The translations under genes were made by a program, and so were the position numbers. A stretch of 64,000 nt of DNA from Euphorbia lathyris (lineage: Eukaryota > Streptophyta > Magnoliopsida > Malpighiales > Euphorbiaceae), in contig NC_088910.1 of NCBI RefSeq assembly GCF_963576675.1, positions 89,410,104 through 89,474,103 on the forward strand. Direction: 5' to 3'. The notes beneath the pieces are model-generated. The model had not been told where the DNA came from. It searched no databases and saw only the letters and a program-made list of their open reading frames with translations. Shown in pieces: positions 22,732-34,986 of this stretch (position 1 is the stretch's first letter; every line of letters starts with the position of its first letter).

Positions 22732-25700
22732 ATGCAGGTTCAAGACTCCAGGGCTATTACCTTAACTAAGAATCAGTATAATCGTCTTCTTCATATGCTA
22801 GATGACGTACCTTCTTCTGTTGTAAGCAATGTTGTTGCCAATACCAATGTTCCATCTGCATCAGGATCTTCTCTATCTCATTCATTGCCACCAGGACCGT
22901 CTCAATCATCCATTCCTTCTGTTTCCCATCATTCAGGTACTTTATCCTATTCCTCTTTTATAGGAAATGCTTGGTTTGAATTGCGTCATAATCAAAACAT
23001 TTCATATAGTTGGATTTTGGATAGTGGAGCCACTGATCACATTGTGAATAGGCTTGATCTTTTTGATTCTATACAAGATGTTACTAATCTTGTTGTTAGA
23101 TTACCTAATAATCACAGTATTGCTGTTCATAAAATAGGCACTGTTAGGGTTAATCCTAATCTTAAATTGTATAACGTCTTTTATATTCCTACTTTCACAT
23201 TAAATCTTATAAGTGTTAGTAAGTTAGCCGAACACTCAAATGCTCAGTGTCTATTTACTGCTAATCTGTGCCAGATACAGGACATTGCTCATCAGCAGAT
23301 GATTGGTTCAGCTAACTACATCAATGGCTTATATGTTCTTCCCCATGCTATGCCTGTTTCGTGTTCTCCTATGCTATCCAATATACATGCTGTAACTAAG
23401 CCTAGTAATAAGCCCTTTTGTGATAAAGAAGGTAAATTTGAAATCATCACTTAGGGCATTTTCCTTTTTCAAAACTGCATTTGATTTCAAATTTACCTTC
23501 TTTTGTTAATAAAAGTGATGATTGCACATATTGTTTTGTTTGTCCACTTTCTAAAATGAAAAGGTTACCTTTTTCTGTTAGTGACTCTGTTTCTAGTGTT
23601 GTTTTTTATTTGGTCCATTTAGACATTTGGGGGCCTTTTTCCACCCCTTCCAATGCAGGATGTAAATATTTTCTCACTGTAATTGATGACTATAGTAGGT
23701 TTACCTGGATTTACTTACTAAAAAATAAGTGCCAAGCCCAAGGATGTATAGAAGGGTTCTATAATTATGTATGGGTTCATTTTAAGGTTGCCATTAAGAG
23801 TATAAGGAGTGACAATGCTCCTGAATTACAGTTTATAGAGTTGTGTAAGAATAAGGGTGTTGTTCACCAGTTATCTTGCCCTTATACCCCTCAACAAAAT
23901 AGTGTTGTTGAACGTAAACATCAACATTTGTTGAGTGTTGCTAGGTCTTTGCAGTTTCAAGCTGGTCTTCCTATTTCTTTTTGGGGTGATTGTATTTTAG
24001 ATGCAGCTTATTTAATCAATATTATGCCAACCCCTATTCTTAGTAATAAGACTCCCTTTGAGAAATTGCACAATACACAACCACGGTATGATAACCTTAA
24101 GATTTTTGGTAGTTTGGTTTATATTGTGAATTTTAAACCAGGAAAAACCAAATTTGATTCTCGAGCTGTTCCGTGTGTTTTCATGGGTTTTAAACCAAAT
24201 ACTAAGGGTTTCAAGGTATATAGTCTGGTTACTCAGACTTACACGGTTTCTAGGGATGTTCAATTTCTTAAACATGTTTTCCCATATATTACCGGTACTA
24301 ACTATGCGGGCACTGAAGGTTCTCAACAATTAAATACAGATTTTCTCAATAGTTTATGTTATGATGATTTGGAAAGTTTTAATAATGATCATACACCTCC
24401 GAATCTCTCAATCAATGAGACTGTTGGTCCTACTCAGCCCATGGAAAATGACAATCAGGTTTCTCTTTCTTCCATTAATCCTGTTGATCAACATAATTCT
24501 CATTCTAATGAATCAGGTACTTTCGTTCCTTCTTCTTTGTCTGATAATTCTATTCTGGATAATTCTTTGTCTAATACTGAGAATATTACGTCTTTGCCTA
24601 CTTTGGTTCCTACTGATTCTAATTTACATGTTAGGAAGTCCAGTAGAACTAAGTCTGTTCCAACTTATTTGAAGGATTATCATTGCAATCAATTGAGTCT
24701 TTTACCCTTTTTTTTTGGTAATGCAGTGCATTCTATCTCCAATGTTTTAACTTATAATAGGTTATCTTTGGATCGTAGAAGTTATGTCTTGAACTTGTTT
24801 ATTATTCCTGAACCAAAATCCTATAAGGAAGCTATTAAGTTTGATTGTTGGAAACAGGCTATGGCTCAGGAATTAGAAGCTTTAGATCAGAATAAGACAT
24901 GGATTTTAACTAAGTTACCAACAGGAAAAGAGAAAATAGGCAGCAGATGGGTTTGGAAAGTCAAACTTAGAAGTGATGGTACTTTAGAGAGGTATAAGGC
25001 TAGGTTAGTAGCAAAAGGATACACTCAAGTTGAAGGTATTGATTACCTTGATACGTTTTCCCCTGTAGTTAAGCTAACCACTGTTAGATTAATACTTGCC
25101 CTTGCTGCTATTAAAAACTGGCCCTTGCTCCAATGTGATGTTAATAATGCCTTTCTCCATGGAGATTTGGTAGAAGATGTTTATATGGAACCACCTTTAG
25201 GGTTGCATTTACCTAAACCTGGTCTTGTTTGTAAGCTTAAAAAATCCCTCTATGGATTAAAGCAAGCCAGTAGGCAGTGGTTTGCTCGATTGTCTTCTTT
25301 TTTACTTATTCATAACTATGTGCAATGTTCTAGTGATCATTCTCTGTTTATTAAACATACTTATAACAAATTAGCTATTTTGTTAATTTACGTCGATGCC
25401 ATTATTTTAACAGGTGATGATATCCATGAGCTTAATTTTGTTAAACATCTATGGATGCAGAATTTAGAATTAAAGATCTTGGTACACTTAAATATTTTTT
25501 AGGTTTTGAGATTGCTAGATCTTCTACAGGTCTTAATATTTCTCAACGAAAATATGCCCTTGAATTGTTAGAAGATGCTAGCCATCTTGCTTCCAAACCG
25601 TGTTCTACTCCTATGGATCCTACTGTTAGACTATCCAAGGAAGAAGGCCTTCCATTATTAGATCCGACATTATATAGAAGACTTATTGGTAGACTAGTTT

Positions 25701-26344
25701 ATTTGACTAATACTCGTCCTGACACTGTTTTTGCAGTAAATTGCTTGAGTCAATTTCTTGCTAAACCAACCTCCATTCATTTGCAAGCTGCTTATAGGGT
25801 GCTCAGGTACATCAAGACAGATCCTAGAAAGGGTCTTTTCTATTCGGCACAGGCATCTCTTCGATTGAGAGCTTTTTCGGATGCTGACTGGGCAACGTGT
25901 AAAGATACAAGAAGGTCCATTACTGGTTTCTGCATATTTTTAGGGGACTCACTCATTTCCTGGAAAAGTAAGAAACAAGCCACAGTTTCTCGCTCCTCTA
26001 CTGAAGCAGAGTATCGTGCCATGGCTAGCACAACTGTAGAGATGCAATGGTTACTTTACTTATTACAAGCTCTAAAGCTTCCTCATCCTGAAGCAGTTCC
26101 TCTTTTCTGTGATAATCAGCCTGCACTCTATTTAACTACCAATTCTATATTTCATGAGAGGACAAAACACATCAAACTTGATTGCCACTTTATCAGAGAG
26201 AAGTTGCAAGCTGGGTTAGTTCGTCCTCTTCTTGTCAGCACTCTTCATCAATTGGCAGATACTTTTACAAAGGCTTTACCAGTACATTCTTTTCAGAGAG
26301 TTTTGTGCAAGCTTGGAGTTCATAGTATTTACACTCCAGCTTGA
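22732..26344 (+). pseudogene. Copia Pol: protease, integrase, RT, RNase H
   Basis: The protease active site is SWILDSGATDH (about 23008-23040). A stop at 23452 and a shift follow. Integrase occupies 23481-24300 with LDIWGPFSTPS, IDDYSRFTWIY, IRSDNAPE and PQQNSVVERKH. RT starts about 24830 (WKQAMAQELEAL, YKARLVAKGYTQ, DVNNAFLHGDL, LKKSLYGLKQA). The catalytic YVDD box reads YVDA (near 25390), which would inactivate RT. A frameshift near 25450-25500 leads into RNase H (25451-26344: [43 protein letters not shown]). The enzyme set is dead but still clearly readable, so decay is moderate. Confidence 0.88.
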
Positions 26345-26350
26345 GGGGGG

Positions 26351-26625
26351 TAACAAAGTCTATAAACGATGCGTTTTCGTGTACAAAACGCAGTCGTTTC
26401 AAGTATGTAATAGGAATTAAGTTTATAGCCATTGTGGCTATCTTGAGGAATAGATTGGTTTGGGTAGTTTGAGGATTAGGTATTTTAAGAGTCTTTAGTA
26501 TCAGTATTTAAAGAGTCTAACTTTTCTAATTTGGATTACTTGGGATTTCTTTCTTCAACATCTTCTAATCTCTCTTTACTGTAATCAATTTCTTTCATCC
26601 TGTTATTCAATTCTTGTTATTGTCA
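26351..26625 (+). repeat. Probable Copia 3' LTR
   Basis: It begins after the G-run with TAACAAAGTC and ends near TTATTGTCA; the expected TG start is not intact. A hairpin AACGATGCGTTTT/AAAACGCAGTCGTT lies at 26364-26399. Boundaries are approximate because no 5' copy exists for comparison. Confidence 0.5.
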
Positions 26626-27209
26626 ATTTTGAAAACTTAAAAACTTAAACTTATAACGAAAATTCACTAGAATAAAGATTCTTGGTCGATCCAATTATTT
26701 ACTTTCTAGTTAAATTTCGACTGTTATATATTATATGGAAACAATTAATGTTAAATTAAAATATACAAAATATCTACAGATAAAAAAAAAAGAACTGAAA
26801 CCCAATAAACTATATAATTTCTATATATTCTTTTCAATCTTTTAATATATTAAAAAAACAATTAAAAGTAAAGTTTTTTTTTATCGCAATTAAAAGTAAA
26901 ATTCATGATGTTTAATGAATTTACTAACATGTAAAAAAAAAATTACTAACATTATAAAGCTCTTGAATATATATTTTACTTTTGTTTAGTTAAACTTAAT
27001 TTACATCAAGTATGATGTTTACTAATCAACCTCGGACATTTTATATCATACAACGAACATTGAGTCGGAAAATAAGTGTTATAGTTCACATTACATATCT
27101 TACTAATTTTTATTATAGTACGCAATTAAATCCTGGAATTCAACAAATATAAAAAAAAGTAAAAATAAAGAGAGGATATATATTATTATAAATAAAGGGT
27201 TGAATGCAG

Positions 27210-27245
<36 letters not shown>

Positions 27246-27420
27246 TTTTATTAGATGAAAAAAATATAAAAAAAATATAAAAAACAGTAAATAATAAAAC
27301 TTTATAAAAGTATAGACTAAGTCAATACAAGATTTATGGAGGGATGAAAATGATTAAAAAAAGAAAAAAAATAATATCATAAAAGGTATAAGAAATATTA
27401 AAAAAAAAATGAAACATATA
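26626..27420. other. AT-rich spacer with an (AT)n microsatellite
   Basis: The AT dinucleotide repeat is at about 27214-27243. Nothing else is recognisable. Confidence 0.6.
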
Positions 27421-27800
27421 CTTTTTTTTTTTTTTTTTGTAAATCAAAGTTCACATAAAAGCAACTGCAATCTGATCTTCATCATTTAGGTAATTCCAAA
27501 TATTCAGGTCTGAGTTATTTCTTTTGTTGCAACCACGTCGATCTATTGATCCACGAATAAAATAAACCGTTTCCGATCTTGCTAAATTCGAAAAATTTAT
27601 AAATGAAAAAATAATAGAAACCAAATACAATTCAGATAGATAAAAAGATCCGATAAAATATATAAACACATACTAAAAAAATCTAATCCAACGAGAGGCA
27701 AAGAAATTTATAAAAGAGGAAAATTGGAGGTTTGGTAGATTAGGAGACTGAGATAGAAGATGGGAATAGAAGAGAAGAAGAGCAGAGAGAGATGCAGCTG
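27421..27800 (-). repeat. Poly(A)-tailed fragment (copy A)
   Basis: On the minus strand the segment starts in a CT-rich leader (about 27790-27700), contains an open stretch of 72 codons (27669-27451) and ends in a run of 18 A (T run at 27421-27438). A diverged copy lies at 33319-33560 in the opposite orientation. Over 71 codons the two align without a gap and share about 50 residues. The first in-frame codon is GTG, not ATG, so a translated gene is not shown. The A tail suggests retroposition of a transcript; a SINE or gene fragment are the options. Confidence 0.6.
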
Positions 27801-28240
27801 TACAAATAAAATAAAAATTTAAGAATGTAGTAAAATTAAGAAGAGTTTTAAATATTCAATACAACAAATTAAATGGTTTAATATTCCGCCTGTAAAGAAA
27901 TCCCCTAATATTAATATAATAATAAAACATTCTTTGCTACATCAAATGCTGACTTATGATGCAGCATATACAGCCAAAACTCAAGATTGCACATTTCTTC
28001 AAATTTGGACATGAATAAATATATAAATTATAGAGGAGAGAGTTTTCTTTGTAACATTGACCTAAATTTTATTTCTAGTGCATCGTATTATCTAAAAATA
28101 TATAAAAAGTGATTAAAAATATATATATATATATAAAGTAAAAGGAAATAAATCCACATTTTGTTTTCTTTACTTAATTGTCAACTATTTCGGTTTTCAT
28201 CAACCATCAAACCACACATATATTTAAAGAATGTTCAATA
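27801..28240. other. AT-rich spacer
   Basis: No gene or structured repeat is recognised apart from a short AT dinucleotide run near 28116-28134. Confidence 0.5.
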
Positions 28241-28835
28241 TTAGGTAGGGGAAAACACTTTTTAAAGTTTAGAGGCAATTAACAATTTTATTTTTAATGT
28301 TTAAAATTGTGTAATTTTATCCGTAACGTTAGCAGTTAAGAACAATTTTATCCCTAATATTAGCAAGTTAGGTCAATTTTAGCCATTATTATAATATATA
28401 TATATGTATATATTGTTCTTATTATGCACCAATTGTACGTAAGTTGATTCTAATTTTTTATTTTATTTTTTGCGATTTAATAATTAATTAAATATTAATA
28501 CTTTTAAATTCGGTGAAATATTTGAATTTTTGTCCAAATCGTACAAAATACAGTATATTTTATAATTTTCCTTTAAAAATTTCACGTTTAATCATATGTT
28601 TGTAATCTATTACTAATGAGTAATAAAATGATGCACATGTGTAGTGTAGATGCATATTCATGACTGAGAAGACAATTTGATTATTAATTTTTCCAATTAA
28701 TCCAACTTATCAATATTATGGGTAAAATTGCTCTTGGCTACTAACGTTAAAGGTAAAATTGCATCATTACAGATGTTAAAAGTAAAATTGTTCATAAGTG
28801 TAAATATTTGGGATATTTTTACATCTTATCCCTAT
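28241..28835. repeat. MITE with inverted arms of about 100 bp
   Basis: Left arm (28241-28380) words ACAATTTTATTTTTAA, TTATCCGTAACGTTAGCAG and CAATTTTATCCCTAAT recur inverted in the right arm (28715-28835) in the same order. The centre is AT-rich and non-coding. Repeated AATTTTA-CC words within each arm resemble Mutator-type MITEs of plants; the target duplication is not clear. Confidence 0.65.
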
Positions 28836-28909
28836 TAGATATCTACAACTTTTTACGTTAAATTGATGTTTTTTTTTTTTCAAAAACAGCCAACAACGGA
28901 AATAATAAT

Positions 28910-30250
28910 AGGGTGAAATTAACATTCATTATCAATAGAAGCTTGTTATTTCAAAATCACGGCAATCCAACAGTTCAATCTCCGGTAAAGGGCAAAATAG
29001 TGAAGATGGGCGAAATAGAAAGAAAAACAGATTTCTCACGTGCTCTCTTTCTTTTGTGACCGTCCTCTTCTCTCTCTTTCTCTATTAAAACATATCCCTA
29101 TATACTCTTAGGGTTTACATATGAGTCTAACTCATTTTGGGCTCCTCATGGGTCATAAAAGGCCAACAAATCTCCCATTTTTTAAACTAAAACCTTTGTT
29201 AACATATCGAACCCATTATCATCGATGTGAACTTTGTCAAGCTCAAGCAAACCTTATTCAAGAGCATCTCTAATCCAATAATACCCCACGTCAATATTTT
29301 TTATTCTAGCATGATAAGTAGTATTTCTATTAAGATGAATCGTGCTTCGATTATCATAAAGAACCACATAAATTTGTTGTTTAAAACGAAGCACTTGCTG
29401 AAACCTTTTCAACCACAAAATCTCCTTACCTGCTTTTTTTTTTTGCTATATACTCTGCCTCTATTGTAGAAAGTGCAACACATATCTGAAATCTTAATTT
29501 TCATGACACAACTCCCCCAACAAGGGTCATCAAATAACCATAAGTGGACTTCAAGCTATTTTTGTCTCATTCCATACCAGTATCCATGTATCCAATAAGC
29601 ATTGGCTTCCCATTTCCAAATGTAAGGCCCAATTTAGAAGTACTCCAAACATATCTAAATATCCACTTAATTTCTTCCCAATGCTTCTGACCCAGATTTT
29701 GACAGAAAACAACTAACAACACCTACTACATGAGTTATATCAGGCCATGTACACATCAAACATACATCAAACTTCCTATTGCTAAGGCATATAGAACTTT
29801 ATACATCTTCATTCTTTTTTTTTCTTTAAAAGGGAATCATTTTCAGTCAGCTTAAAGTTGGCAGTAAGAAAAGAACTAACAAATTTTTAACTTTATCCAT
29901 ATTGAATCTGGAAAGCACATTTTCAATATACTTTTCGTGTGGCATGTGTAACTTCTTGGCGACCCTATCTCGAATAATTTTGATGCCAAGAATCTATTTT
30001 ACTGGCCTAAGTCTTTAATAATAGCAAATGACTTGCTCAACCATTTCTTCAAATGGGCAATTCTTCTAGCATTCTTGCCAACAATCAACATAAAGCAAAA
30101 AAAAAAAAAAAGATAAAATCATCAGTGTCAAACCTTTTGACAAAAACATAGTGACCTAAAGTAGTCTTCTGGTAGCATTGCTCCCCCATAACTGACTCAA
30201 ACTTCATTAATGGATTCAAGTATTATATCTTCATTATGTGTTTTACTTTA
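28910..30250 (-). mobile_element. Copia fossil: RT end, RNase H and 3' LTR
   Basis: On the minus strand from 30250: RT tail with MLIVGKNARRIAHLKKWL (near 30070), KDLGPV-like text, HEKYIENVLSRFNMDK (near 29920), TFGNGKPMLIGYMDT, STIEAEYIA (near 29450), NRSTIHLNRN, HARIKNIDVGYYWIRD and DMLTKVL (near 29200), in the Copia order but with many stops. GGGAGATT then precedes an LTR starting TGTTGGCC at 29168 and running to about 28910 (left end uncertain). It is non-functional. Confidence 0.75.
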
Positions 30251-30258
30251 CTTTTCAG

Positions 30259-30680
30259 TAGACATGTTCATGGGTCAGGTTCGGGCTGGATCCATCGGGC
30301 TTTTGTCTAAAAATGCTCAACCCATGTCCAGTCCAGCCCGCTGTTAATTCATGCGGACTTGGACCGGGCTGGGTTCGAGCTCAAAAATTAAATCCCAAGC
30401 TCTGCCCAAATAAGCCCACCTAAATATATATGTCTAATTTTTAATAATAAAAAAATTAAATTTATACTAAGAATAAATATTAATATATAGATATATAAAT
30501 TTATTAGTTAATATTAATAGGTGGGTCGGGCTGGACTGGTCAGTGGTATTTTCATAAATCCCAAGCCCACCCAAAAAACAAATGGGCTTTAGCGGGCTGA
30601 GCCTAAAATTAAATTTTCATGTCCAAGCTCAACTTAGGAGACATGAGCCGGGCGGGTACCCGTGCCCATGAAAATGTCTA
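30259..30680. repeat. hAT-type MITE, copy 1, with 8-bp target duplication
   Basis: It begins TAGACATGTTCATGGG and ends with the near-complement; flanks are an exact 8-bp repeat CTTTTCAG (30251-30258 and 30681-30688), the hAT signature. The subterminal regions are GC-rich (GGGCTGGATCC, GGGCGGGTACCCG) around an AT-rich centre. It has no coding sequence. It landed at the edge of the Copia fossil. Confidence 0.9.
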
Positions 30681-30688
30681 CTTTTCAG

Positions 30689-31443
30689 GTACTTAAGAAG
30701 GATTTAGGATAAACTTGCTCATAAGAAAGCAAAACAATCAAACTTATGAAGAAAGCTGAAATTCCAGATTGCGCGAACGCGGAATTTCCAGATTTTACAT
30801 AAAATCGCATATGCTTCACCAAACGATTTCCTTCCTGGATCCTAAAGGTCATATCATTCCAGAAACATTCTAGAAGACTTGGCTTTTTCCCAAAAGTTGC
30901 ATCTTGTCCTCCCAAAAGACATGTCCTCCTAAAAAGATGTCTTGAAAAGTCACGTCTCCATGCATGGGTGCCTTTCATTTCCTTCATTAAAGGAAATAAA
31001 ATTCAGAATCAGATAGAGAAAACACATCTAAAAATTGTTACAGAATAATTAGAGAGCAAGTCATCATTTTACAAGTGAATTGTGGAAACATAGATCAAGA
31101 AAGAAGAAGAAGACTACATGTAAAGGATAGAGAGATCATCATCCCCTTTAACTTCATTCTTTCTTACTTGAATCTCTACGTACATTTATGTTTAATGTTA
31201 TATTTATATTTGTGGATTATATTTTTAGATTCAAATCAATATTTAAGTGTTCTTTAATAGGAGTAAAAAAAACTCATATCTTTTGATACGATTTTTAGGG
31301 TAATTTTACACCAACTTTAGCGAATAAATAGTAATTTCCCGTGCTTTATTTCACTTATGTTATTTATTTAGTTTTTACTTCAATTTTAGCACTTTTATGT
31401 CATTTTTTGTAAAATAAACGTCAAGTTAGCGCGCACCTAAAGC
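30689..31443. other. Unassigned region
   Basis: A 100-codon open frame on the minus strand (30685-30987) overlaps the target site of the MITE and has no recognisable motif; I do not call it a gene. The text around 30760-30960 reads like a decayed LTR, but no partner copy is present. Confidence 0.35.
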
Positions 31444-31838
31444 TACATGTTCATGGGCCGGGCCCAGTGGGCTTTTGTCTAAAAATGCTCAGTCAAAGCC
31501 CATCTCATTATTTATTTAGGCGGGCTCGGGCTCAAAAATCAAATCCCAAGCCCAACTCATATAAATCCACATATATATATAAAATTTTTAATAATAAAAA
31601 TTAAATTTATATTTCAAAATAAATAGTAATGTATAAATACATAAATCTATTAATTAATATTAATAGGCGTGCCGGACTGGTCCGGTCCGTACTATTTTTA
31701 TAAATCTCAAGCTCGTCTAAAAAAGAGGCAGGTTTTAGCGGGCCTAGACCGGGCTAATCCTAAAGATAATTTTTCATGTCCGAGCCCGGCCCAAGAGACA
31801 CGGGCTTGGATGGGTACCCGGACCCGTGAACAGGTTTA
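31444..31838. repeat. hAT-type MITE, copy 2
   Basis: Same order of blocks as copy 1 at 30259-30680: ATGTTCATGGGCCGGG, GGGCTTTTGTCTAAAAATGCTCA, CTCAAAAATCAAATCCCAAGC (key parts), AT-rich centre, GGTACCCGGACCCGTGAACA. Direct orientation relative to copy 1, clearly diverged. The left terminus has lost bases, so the target duplication is not clean. Confidence 0.85.
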
Positions 31839-32850
31839 TTCACAAATGGTTTATATACTACAACAATTGTTTATAGGACATTAAACCCAACATGTTATCC
31901 TTTTATAAAAGGTCAAGGAAGAGGATTCATAGAAGAAGTGGTCCATCTGCCTCTTATACCTGTCATAAGGATAACAGTCTTACCAGGGTTGTAAATCGAA
32001 AATAGATGTCTCACAAAAGCTTAAGCGCCAACAAAAGCGTAAATGACCTTTTTACCTTTACTAACGGGGGATGTATGATAACAATAAAAAAAGTTATTCT
32101 ATAAGACATCATCTCAAATATCAAACCATGGACCATAGGTCGAATCTCTCAGATTCAGATTTATGAGAAAAGTCACATCAGGCCGAGTCCTTTAAGCAAA
32201 GGAAGACATGTCTTACCGATAAACATGAAGGTAGAGGTCAATTCATGTTATAAAAATCAAGTGTCCCGTATGAACATAAAAGACAAAAGGAGTTTATACG
32301 TAATGGCTTCTCATTGGTAAATCGTGTTGTTCCAATGAAGATCTATGAATATTTATGAGATATACTGAAAAATCCTAGTATTTTTTTCCTTCTTTTCTCT
32401 TGAGATTGAAATGATCTAAGTATCAAAGTACGTTCTATATTTTACAGGTCTGAGTGAGGTTTTAAGAGAGGGTTTTGAAGATTTAACCATATGAAGAATT
32501 TCTACTACTTATCAAATAATATTATAAATATTTCAGATATAATTAATATTTTGAATATTCTGCAACAATTAATTAACACTTAAACTAGTCGGTTCAATTA
32601 TTTTCAAAACTAAATCTATACTTTTAAAAACAAACATGCTATCCATGATAAATATAACAACAATTAGGTCAGCTTTTGTCACTAGTTATTGTAGAAAAGG
32701 TAACCAAGAAATCCAATATTGTAGGCAATAACCATCAATAATTGACGATTGCCCATTTGATTTCGGACACTTGTTCTCTTTATTGCCTCATCATCCCTTC
32801 TTATCTTCTCAAACCTTCCATCAATATCAACCATCATCACATATTTATAA
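31839..32850. other. Unassigned region
   Basis: No gene is supportable. 31880-32470 has a less AT-biased composition than its surroundings and may be decayed retroelement sequence, but I see no conserved domain. Confidence 0.35.
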
Positions 32851-32859
32851 AAAAATAAA

Positions 32860-33959
32860 GCCTTAATACAACATTATTTTTCCAGAACTTTCAAAGTGTT
32901 TTAATAGTCCATTCAACTTGAATAAAATATTCAGTTAGCCTTTTAAACTTGTATAAAATATAATCAATTAATCACTCGGTTATAAAAAAAGTAAGTTAAA
33001 TGCGGAAAATATATTGAACGCATCTGGAAAAAGTAAAATGACCACAGTTAAGGTATGCGATTTTAATATTAAAAAAAGAAAAGTTTTATAGTTGAAGAAG
33101 CAAAACTTCTTTTTTAATATATTTTAATTTATTAGTTTCAACTTCGGCCCCGCCTCTAGAAAAAAAAAACTGCTGCTCCTCCTTTCTTTCTTCTTCATGT
33201 GTTCAAGTTTTTTCTCTCTTTTGTGGATGTACATTAAGGAGGAAGAAGGAAGTTCCTTCTTCTTCCTCTTAACGGATTAAATTTATTGTAAATTTTTTAT
33301 TGTATTTTTTTTCGGTCAGTGTTTATATATTTTATTAGATCTCTTTATCTGTTTGAATTGTATTTGTTCTCCATTATTCTACTGTTTATACCTTTTTCGG
33401 ATTTAGCAAGAGCGGAAACGATTTATTTTATACGTGGATCAATATATCTATGTGGATGCAACAAACTAAAGGACTCAGATCCGAATGTTCGGAATGACCT
33501 AAATGATGAAGATTCGATTGCAGTTGCTTTTCTGCAGATTTGGATTTCAATGAAGTATATGTTTTTTGTTTTTTTTGTTGGTTTTGTACCTTTTGATGGC
33601 TTTTTATGCTCTTTGTAGTCATTTTCGTCCCATTGTGGATTTTGTAAGGTTTTTTACCTTTCTCGTTGTACTTGTTGTTTTCGTATCTAATGAAGATATA
33701 TGCATTTTCATCAAAAAAAAATTATGTTTTAATCTATTTTATAAATTATGTAATAATATTCTAAAGCACGCGCATTATATCTTCCGCATTCGATTTACTT
33801 TTTTTTATAGCCGAGGGATTAAATGATTACAATTTACGCAAGTTTAGAGAACTAACTGAATATTTTATTTAAGTTCAGGAGATTATCGGAACACTTTAAA
33901 AATTCAGAAGTCAATCAAACTTTTTGAAAAAGTTATGGAAACAAATAATGTATTAAGCC
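32860..33959. mobile_element. Mutator-type element carrying a transcript-like fragment
   Basis: Terminal inverted repeats of about 200 bp (32860-33060 and 33750-33959) begin GCCTTAATAC, share CAGTTAG and ATAAAATATT blocks, and end near a GCGGAA core. Flanks are an exact 9-bp repeat AAAAATAAA (32851-32859 and 33960-33968), the length made by Mutator transposases, although its low complexity weakens it. Total 1100 bp. The interior has no transposase. It holds a copy of the fragment also found poly(A)-tailed at 27421-27800, and two short hairpins (33066-33122 and 33234-33270). This is the layout of a Pack-MULE. Confidence 0.78.
33319..33560 (+). repeat. Cargo fragment (copy B) of the Mutator-type element
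   Basis: It matches 27669-27430 (minus) without gaps over about 216 bases; both keep the same frame open (for example ETIYFIRGSI here and ETVYFIRGSI there, and LNDEDSIAVAF versus LNDEDQIAVAF). Here the similarity ends near 33535 and there is no A tail. Product and function are unknown; the frame has no ATG at its start. Confidence 0.65.
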
Positions 33960-33968
33960 AAAAATAAA

Positions 33969-34986
33969 ACACCATGATCATATATTTAACCTCATCATTC
34001 AAAAACTTACATTTAAACCCCTAAATATTGGACACCCTTATCTAAAAAATTGATTCATCCTTGGATTTAAAAAATCTATACTTAGACTTTTAGACTTATT
34101 TAAAATAATCTATTAACTAAAAATATTTAATTTAAAAAAAAAACTTAAAGTAACATATTAATTTTGTAAACATAGTTAAACTATTAAGCGTTTTAATTTA
34201 GTCAAATCATTTCTTACACTGGTATATAACGATACGAGATTAGTTATTTTATATTAAGCAAGTTCACGAAACTAATAAAAGCAATAAATATTTTAGATCA
34301 AGTTCGGGTAGTCAGCCATATTTAAAACAGTTAAAATAGAGATATATTGAAGTAAAAGAAAGAAAATATAACTCTCCAAGATCATTGCTAGTCCCTTTAC
34401 CTTATAGGGATAAGTTGAAGTAAAATAAAGTTATAGCGTATATAATTGAAATTGTAGTTCCTATATGGTAATTGAAAATAAATAAAATAAACTCGTACGA
34501 ATGACGTGGGTTGCTTCAAATTTTATTTTATTTATTTTAATTTCTATATGATTAATTAGTGGATAATTATGTCCTACCGATTACCAACTCTAAAAAATGA
34601 ACACATCATGATAGTAATATAATTTTGATGTAACGGGAGATTTGATCATAAACTTTTGAGGCAATTCGTCTCATTCATCTAGAAATTATTAATTAATTCC
34701 AAATTTTTCTTACTTTTCACATCGTTTTACACCTGAAATAGCTGCCTCCTAACTTTCCATGTTGCTTAAACCCCAAACTAATTAATCAAGACCATTCAAA
34801 TAAATAAATAATCAACCATTATTTGTTTTGAGACAAATTACAATATACAACCGTCATTCTAAACTTCAGTAATTTCATCACATATGGTAGATTTTAATTT
34901 TTAATTAAGAGATGAATTATTTATGTAGTGAGAGATCAACCTCGAATAAAATAAAATAAATCTATACATGGTTAGAAGGGGAATTT
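33969..34986. other. AT-rich spacer
   Basis: No supportable gene or repeat structure is seen. Confidence 0.5.

Larger units (their letters stand above)
21552..26625 (+). mobile_element. Decayed Copia element lacking its 5' LTR
   Basis: Domain order Gag, zinc knuckle, protease, integrase, RT, RNase H is Ty1/Copia. The left side begins in the leader, directly after the Gypsy LTR, so the 5' LTR and primer site were lost or separated. A purine tract TTGAGGGGGG (26341-26350) precedes the 3' LTR. Pol and Gag carry at least three nonsense codons and two frameshifts. Confidence 0.88.

Noticed and set aside
30685..30987. 100-codon open frame as a gene
   Set aside because: It overlaps the target duplication of the MITE and reads like decayed repeat sequence without any domain.
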